NCBI GenBank assembly: GCA_005406025.1
Contig: BGZK01000003.1
Span: 186,001 to 250,000 of the forward strand
Source of the DNA: Eumeta japonica
Lineage: Eukaryota; Arthropoda; Insecta; Lepidoptera; Psychidae
DNA: 64,000 nucleotides
Direction: 5' to 3'
Of the stretch, positions 57,926 through 64,000 are shown in pieces. The position numbers and the translations under genes are program-made. The notes under the pieces are model-generated. The model saw nothing but the letters and a program-made list of their open reading frames with translations. It was not told where the DNA came from and did not search any database. The first letter of the stretch is position 1; every line of letters begins with the position of its first letter.

Positions 57926-58180
57926 TTGTACAAACGATTTATTGTTATTGTTCGTATGTTAAATAACATTGTAATATTGATATACGATTCATATGGTAAT
58001 TGGTTAAGTGACAATGTGTTTAAGTGTGATTTGGAGTTTATTGAAGAAAACTTAAAATGCGTAGGAATAGTTGAAGAAAGTGATCGAGAAACAGAAGAGG
58101 CGGACCTAGCGATAGTTTACCTAACCTATTATTGTAATATCGTATACGAATATTGTTTTTGTAATATAGCTAGTGGATAA
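57926..58180 (+). CDS. Unrecognised ORF, 84 codons
   Basis: ATG-started frame with a hydrophobic start (RFIVIVRMLNNIVILIYDSY) and a strongly acidic middle (FIEENLKCVGIVEESDRETE), ending Cys- and Tyr-rich. Amino-acid mix is more protein-like than most frames here, but no family, splice site or neighbour supports it. Confidence 0.18.
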   Translation: MYKRFIVIVRMLNNIVILIYDSYGNWLSDNVFKCDLEFIEENLKCVGIVEESDRETEEADLAIVYLTYYCNIVYEYCFCNIASG

Positions 58181-58359
58181 CAAGTATTTTCAAGATAAAA
58201 TCTTATCACTCTCTACCTTGGAGTCGGGAGCCCTAAAGGAAGTCTTGCAGTATACTTTAACATTGTAATGCTAATAATGTTTAATTTGAGTAATATAATA
58301 ACTAAAAAATAAAATTTGTAACGTCATAGGATTTCGAATGAAACAAAGGGTCGGAAAAT

Positions 58360-58570
58360 CTAAGTTCTCCCGAATTTCGTTGTCCTCGAAAACTAGACCC
58401 GAATCGAATCGAAATCAGAAATCAGCTCTGGTATCGGTCGGATCTGGTCGGAATCGAAAGTCGGATTGGTATTGAAATCAAGAAAAAAAACTATGATCGG
58501 TAAAATGAATGCAACGGGAATTCAAATCGAGAATGGGACCGGAATCGAGATTGCGATTGAACGAAAAAAA
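58360..58570. repeat. Degenerate GGAATCGAGACC-like repeat
   Basis: 'cccgaatcgaatcgaaatc', 'tcggtcggatctggtcgg' and 'gaatgggaccggaatcgag' make this the clearest tract of this dispersed family. Confidence 0.6.
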
Positions 58571-58574
58571 ATTC

Positions 58575-58800
58575 TTGTATAATTTTAATACGTTAAGTCG
58601 TTGGTCCCGGCCGCAGCCACCGCATTGCTGACAACAGCCGTTAAGACGTGCCAACCAACTCTGACGCAGCTTGGTCCAGGTCTGTCCATCAGGCCTAAGA
58701 CCCCCAATTTGAAATGAAGATTGTGAGGTGACACTTAATGTGACACTTAATGAAGGTAGAAACACGAAATAAAAATCAACAACCCTATTGTAACACATTT
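58575..58800 (-). other. G+C-richer minus-strand frame of unknown origin
   Basis: Minus-strand translation includes QIGGLRPDGQTWTKLRQSWL and NGCCQQCGGCGRDQRLNVLK within a 111-codon frame (58478-58813). The W...W spacing hints at a Myb/SANT-like module, as in Harbinger-type transposon partners, but the piece is too short to say. A direct duplication of 'tgacacttaatg' lies at its upstream end (58728-58751). Confidence 0.25.
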
Positions 58801-59794
58801 TTGTAGTTGACATGACGAGTTTCTTGTTATGTAGTTATTTTAATTAGTAATGATCACGTTTTACTTAATTTATATATGTCGTAACTTATTTTCCTTACTG
58901 ACTACTCAATGGAATACATAGTAAATTGTATTCGGTCATACTAAAATAATTTAATGTGTTACGAAGTTAATTATTGTTAGAAATTTACGTGCACAAGAAA
59001 TATGTATTTTTTGACTATCCACACAAACTAAAAGTTTTGCTTTGTACTATATAAATACGATAAAATATAAAATAAATGTATAAAGTAAATACATAAAATA
59101 ATTATACAAATTACGCGGAACAAAAACATAGCTAAAAAGCGTGACTTTTTTTATTCAACAGACAATGAAAACTCTATAAAAGCAAAAAACATGTACATTT
59201 CGTACAAAACTCGCATAAAAGATACAGAAATAACAATTATAACATTTTTCTATCCCACATAGAAAGCCTAAAAACGTTGACGCGTTTAAAGGAACAAAAT
59301 GAAGCTACAATACATAATCGAAGAGCTACAAGGTAGCCAGAAATAAATTTATTCATAGATAAAGTCGGGACAGTTCAGATAGCCAATCGCTAGCCAACGC
59401 CGTGATCTGTTTCAGTAGGGAGACAACATTGTAAACCTGTAAATGCATTACTAGTGTGCCAAGTGCGAGCGGGACGGTATTATAAGTGGGAGTGAATTCA
59501 GAGTGCACATTTGAATGCCGGTGCACCGTATCCGCGGAGGCTTTATGTCGCGAAAGTTAATATTGTTATAGTTTTGCAACTGCAGTAGCGGCGAGCTGGC
59601 ACTTGTGTAATAAGCAGAAGATATGTAAAGTTGGTTGTGTTATCTAAGTTTGATGATGTTAGTTTGTTAGATTTGATTAGATTTAAAGTGTCAGCTGGGA
59701 AATGAACATTTTAAGTCAAAATTTACCGATTTTTAAGCCTATGTAATGATATTACTATAATATTTATATCTTTTTCTGTCTCACTGTATGTCGC

Positions 59795-59915
59795 AGCTGT
59801 GATTCCTCTAGGTTGGCGAGTGTACATGGACGCCGCTGACCACCTACTTTTTGATGGCTCGCATTCTTGTTTGTACCTCGAAACTGCTATAAAAATAAAA
59901 AAAAAATGTTAATAG
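59795..59915 (+). repeat. Lepidopteran SINE/LINE-tail repeat, copy 1
   Basis: 'ctctaggttggcgagtgtac', 'atggacgccgctgaccacc' and 'gatggctcgcattcttg' then an A-rich tail matches the 60.4-kb copy and a very common lepidopteran repeat. Confidence 0.65.
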
Positions 59916-60394
59916 TATGTAATTGAAAAATGTGTTCTAACTTTAGACAGGCGGTTCAAAAATACCGGGACATTTTTACAATATCGTAATCCGTTTACAA
60001 AATATTATATAAGTCCAAAAACAGCCACCCTCATCGTAATTATTGTAATAATATAAATACTTACGCTCAAGTTAAAACACTTATTTGGACGCTTGAAAAG
60101 TACTCATGCTAGTACCTACTCTATCCGGAAACAAAAATACCGCATTGCAGCTTCTATTTGTACTAATAACGACAGGTAAATTTATTAATTGTAGTTGTAT
60201 CCGTATAAAGTTTATAGAATTATTCAACTACGCACAAAATAATTTAACTACATAAATATATATTTTAAAACACGTATTTGTTTATTAACTTTGACTGTGG
60301 TAGTCCTACTATGGCTAACTTGGCCAAAAGTCGGTCAGCTCCACATTTGAAATAACATACTTTTACAGTATACGGGCGTGAAGTAGCAACTTTC

Positions 60395-60625
60395 GCTATT
60401 CATTGCGTCTAGAGAATGAGAGTTCCGGTGCCCCACTACCCTCTCCCCGTTCCATGAACCTGCCTATCCGTCCCTCTCCGTTGAATATCCTATTCCCTCC
60501 CAAGACGATGCGCCGGCAACACACTGGTGACTCTTCCGGGGTTGCGAGTGCCCATGGACGGCGGTGATTATCTAGTTCCTGATGGCTCACCTGCTCGTGT
60601 GCCACTCCACTACAATAAAAAAACT
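60395..60625 (+). repeat. Lepidopteran SINE/LINE-tail repeat, copy 2 (longer)
   Basis: Starts with 'ttgcgtctagagaatgagag', passes a 'cccctactaccctc'-like pyrimidine segment, 'ggcaacacactggtgactc', 'catggacggcggtgattatc', 'gatggctcacctgctcgtg' and ends with 'aataaaaaaac'. The order is that of a widespread lepidopteran SINE. The minus frame 60396-60605 is an artefact. Confidence 0.7.
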
Positions 60626-60929
60626 AACTTAAATGTTTTGTTTATGTTACGATAGTTACGTGCGACGCTGTTGTGGTCCAATTTAAATTTGAACTATCAT
60701 TTCCATCATTTATAATTTCGGCTTTTTCTATAAATTTCGGCTCGCCGTTTGATCCTCAATTTTCTTTTTAGATTTCAGCCGTTTGGTCCTCAATAATATC
60801 TGATTAACTACTAAATTCGGCTGCAATCCATTTATGAGTCTTTATAAAAGTTGAATATTTTTAGACCATCACGAATGAATTCAAACCTCTCGAAATTTCT
60901 TTCTAAGGAATTATCATGCTTAGTAGACA

Positions 60930-61095
60930 AAGGAGGTAGGGCGTTGTTTATTTATAACGGCCGGTGCATTATAAAGAAGATTAAGCACAGCACGAGGTAA
61001 GTCTAACGTTTTCAGCATAATGAGGTCAGAGTCAGGGGCCGGCCCCTCGAACGCTCCGGGCACGTCTCCAGAATACGCGTTAAAAGTTCCAAATT
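60930..61095. other. G+C-rich patch with a 12-bp palindrome and a donor-like site
   Basis: 'cacgag|gtaagtc' near 60995 is a good donor match. 'ggggccggcccc' at about 61036-61047 is a perfect palindrome. No acceptor or frame pairs with the donor. Confidence 0.25.
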
Positions 61096-61099
61096 AATT

Positions 61100-62515
61100 C
61101 GAAGACGGCGCAAGAATTATCCTTAGAGTGTTATAAATACTGAAATACTTTGTTCTGCTCGCTGTTCAAATATATAAAAAAAAATTAAAACGATACCTTT
61201 ATATTTAAATAAGTTATCAAAATGCGCAGAATTACAATGTCTACATTACGGTTAAAAAAAGATTTTAAAGGCTATAAGTTTTTGAGATGATATGGAAAAC
61301 CATGAAATAATTATATATTTTTTCGATTTCGGGTAAAAATTTTTTCGGAGAAGTATTGATACCACAAAATTACTTGAATTGTCAAAGAACTGTACTAGAA
61401 AAAGAAGAAAGTATGACACGCGTGCTCGCGAACTTCGTTCCGAAGGTCTGTTGATCCCTTGGTGGAATTCGGTGATATATGGCGTGCGAAAGTAAAGTCC
61501 TTGCGTGACATTTCGATGTGCAGGAGTCGGCGCGAGAAGAGTGAACCAATGAATAAATCATCACTGTACACTCAATAGCAGAATTGAGATTGTTACATCG
61601 CGTTTAACAATCATATTCAAAAGCGAAAAGCGGACTTATCACCATGAGCAGGATTTGGATTTAATAAACGAAGATGAAGTTAAAGAAGAAATTACTAATA
61701 TGTATTATATTGAGTAACATTCTACCGCCATCAACGAGTATAGTAAATTCATTGAAGTAATATGAAAATTTAATAAAAGCGTTAACAACACCAGAAAATA
61801 CCTGAACCCTTGATTGATGTAGACATCGTATGCGAATGTTATTCTAATATATAAATAATAGTTTTTATAAGAATGTATCGAGCGAATGTTGTAACGCATG
61901 TGATCGAGTTTAGTGGAGTTATAAGCTGAAGTAATAACTCTTTCAATAGCATGGTGTATTTACTCCTAACTATTGTTCATTTCTCACTATCTACTTACTT
62001 ATCTCTAAGTCAAGAATACAAACGTTTTCGTAAAATATGTGAATGTGAGTCAGTTTCAAAAAGAAGAAAAAGAGATATTTACCGATTTACTACGTACTGA
62101 TTTGTGAAAAGCCAATATAATCAATGCAATGGGTGACTTAATGTTTTTGTAGGTTTCTTTAGAAATTTAACTTTTGTATTTGGACTCATGGCGAAACTTT
62201 GAAGAAATTTTGTTATATTATGTTCTCTGTGGCCGAGGAGGTTAAAAAAATAGCATTGGTTAAAAGTTTACAGAAAAATAATATGACAAAATTGCTGTGA
62301 ATTTCCGCAATGAGACCAAATATGAGATATAACGCGGCTTGGAATCACCATAGCACCCACAATTCTCGAGGGATCTTAATGAAATTTGGCACACTTATTT
62401 CATGGGAAATTACCTGGAATGAGTTCGAAGATGTGCTAATTCAGCTGATTAGTTTAGAAATGGTGGTCATTTAGAATTTCGAGAATACTAAAAAACGATA
62501 TTTCAATGGCTTTTT
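61100..62515. other. Mixed AT-rich DNA with a dispersed-repeat piece at 62.3-62.5 kb
   Basis: 61380-61570 is somewhat G+C-rich with an unrecognised minus frame. 62340-62480 ('gggatcttaatgaaatttgg', 'aatggtggtcatttagaat') reads as a fragment of a dispersed repeat. No gene. Confidence 0.35.
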
Positions 62516-64000
62516 CACGAATTAACTTTTGAACGATTAAATTCTAATTCAATTCAATTACATTTTTTGACTTTTATTATTTTATTATTATTTAATATTT
62601 TGTTTAACATTTAATACATGACGTATTAAAGTTAAATTTCAAATTTGACTAGCAAAAAAAAAATTTAGTTTTAAAGAAAAATAAACAACTATTTGAACTT
62701 TTGATATTCTCTGAAATTTAGATGAAAAATTTACGTCCATTTCAAATGTCAAATGGCATTTTTAAAATTATCTCTTTTACCCCCGTAGCAAGCTCCGGAT
62801 ACTACACAACTTTTCAAGGCATAATTACAACGGAATGAACTAAGATGCTTAGGCAAAAATTTAAGAAATGTTCGCTATCATTACTTATTTAATTCAACCG
62901 TATTTTGCGATCAATACTGTCATGATTAGCGACCGTAAATTCAATAAATTTAACGAACAGTTTATATGATAAACAGTTACATAAAGGAAATGAAATTGCT
63001 TTAGTGTTAAGTACATTTCGTAAAGTACTATCCGATAAAAGTTTTGCATGATCGTTTTAACCGTTACGTTATGTATTACGTATTACGCAAATTGTTATCA
63101 TTGAAAACCATCACTTATCATCACCTCCACTTCAAACTCTCATTATCATAGACTAAATGCGCATACGTTCGCGACCCGTTTTGTTACCTCATTTTAATAT
63201 TTATTTACGTTATGCACTACTATTTCTGTTTTTATTGTTTCATTTCTTTATTGACACCGTCTAGCTAATTTTGTTGAACCTAGCCCGGCAATATCGTGTC
63301 AAGCTCTGATTTTTACTAAAGGCTAAGAAAAAAGGACAGAAGGATACTTGCATTGGAAAATATTTTCCAAGAACTTACAAAAATTCGCGTACTTACCAAC
63401 ATGAGCTGGTCAATACAAAGTAAATGGCCTAATACCTTATTCTTAGAGGAAATCAGAGTCATATAATTGGAGATTATACAGCTAATTGTATGCAGTTGCA
63501 TTTACATAAATGTTATCCAATTTAGTCCATATTTTTAATTGGTCATTCTCAGAAAATTGACAGTAACTAATTCTAATTATTTCATTGCATAATACGAAGA
63601 AATACGTTACATTCCTTTTACATTTGTTATATTTCCTCAGGTTACGTCTAATCCAATTTTGAATGTATCATGTTTAACTAAGGTTAAGTCAGGTAAGCCT
63701 GACATCTGAACAGTAATAATATGAGCTCAAAAAAAAGTAACGTAAGTATACAAGGCTCTTACAAGCGGCACTGTGGTCTACGTGCGTCCATATTAATAAA
63801 CACACAAATGAATATTAATCTAATGACTTGCTTATGAGAAAATGGGGCACCCAGGTGGCGAACAACAGATGCCTTTGTGCGCTGCTCTTACGGTATTTCC
63901 TAGTTTGAGCGTTGACTGTAATTAAACGTCCATCCCTGAGCAACACATTGGTCTAAGCTCGGTATTTCCTTATTAAGAAGTAAAATATACGAAAATAACG
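62516..64000. other. AT-rich DNA without a supported gene
   Basis: Only short chance frames. Nothing recognised up to the window end. Confidence 0.5.

Overview
The window reads as non-coding, AT-rich (roughly one-third G+C) insect nuclear DNA, most likely from a moth or butterfly. No complete, confidently named host protein-coding gene can be recognised. The lepidopteran guess rests on the repeats. Two copies of a widespread lepidopteran SINE/LINE-tail sequence (about 59.80-59.92 and 60.40-60.63 kb) carry its 'catggacggcggtgat' core. There are also mariner, Helitron-like, Jockey/CR1-like and Gypsy remnants of the kinds common in Lepidoptera. This taxonomic call is pattern recognition and was not checked by a search.

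Layout. 0-9 kb: edge ORF, fold-back repeat (0.99-1.25 kb), decayed mariner (1.42-2.63 kb), cgatatcg-rich repeat (3.8-4.4 kb), a possible two-exon small gene (5.67-6.57 kb), 5'-truncated LINE (7.46-8.28 kb), CA/CG microsatellite. 9-20 kb: CpG-rich patch (9.6 kb), dispersed repeats, second copy of the fold-back repeat (11.8 kb), LINE C-terminal fragment (14 kb), two unrecognised ORFs, a MITE with about 53-bp inverted ends (17.6-18.0 kb) and a Helitron-like cluster with a TA-rich palindrome (18.1-19.56 kb). 20-29 kb: three unrecognised ORFs in a G+C-richer tract, two Gypsy integrase-tail fragments in opposite orientations (23.5 and 28.1 kb), and a small mobile-element remnant (25.7-26.3 kb). 29-41 kb: mostly AT-rich DNA with sharp CpG-rich islands (30.9, 36.4, 39.0, 39.5 kb), a second MITE copy (36.0 kb) and a good candidate exon (39.5 kb). 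41-53 kb: LINE pseudogene with altered catalytic residues (41.7-43.5 kb), a well-formed candidate exon (45.3 kb), an internally deleted CR1/Jockey-like element with nested hairpins (47.1-50.35 kb), a second mariner (51.0-52.1 kb) and the second copy of the 7.5-kb LINE (52.2-52.9 kb). 53-64 kb: CpG-rich islands at 53.1-53.7, 54.2, 55.6 and 57.6 kb, degenerate purine-rich repeats, the SINE copies, and unremarkable AT-rich DNA.

The whole looks like intergenic or long-intron DNA, seeded with decayed transposons and with short CpG-rich islands that could be regulatory elements or UTR exons of a neighbouring gene. No host genes can be shown to work together here. The most useful leads are the splice-bounded exon candidates (5.67/6.41, 24.28, 39.52 and 45.30 kb), the nested inverted repeats inside the LINE at 47.6 kb, and the Helitron/MITE palindromic cluster at 17.6-19.6 kb. 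No novel enzyme system, CRISPR array, operon or clear RNA gene was seen.
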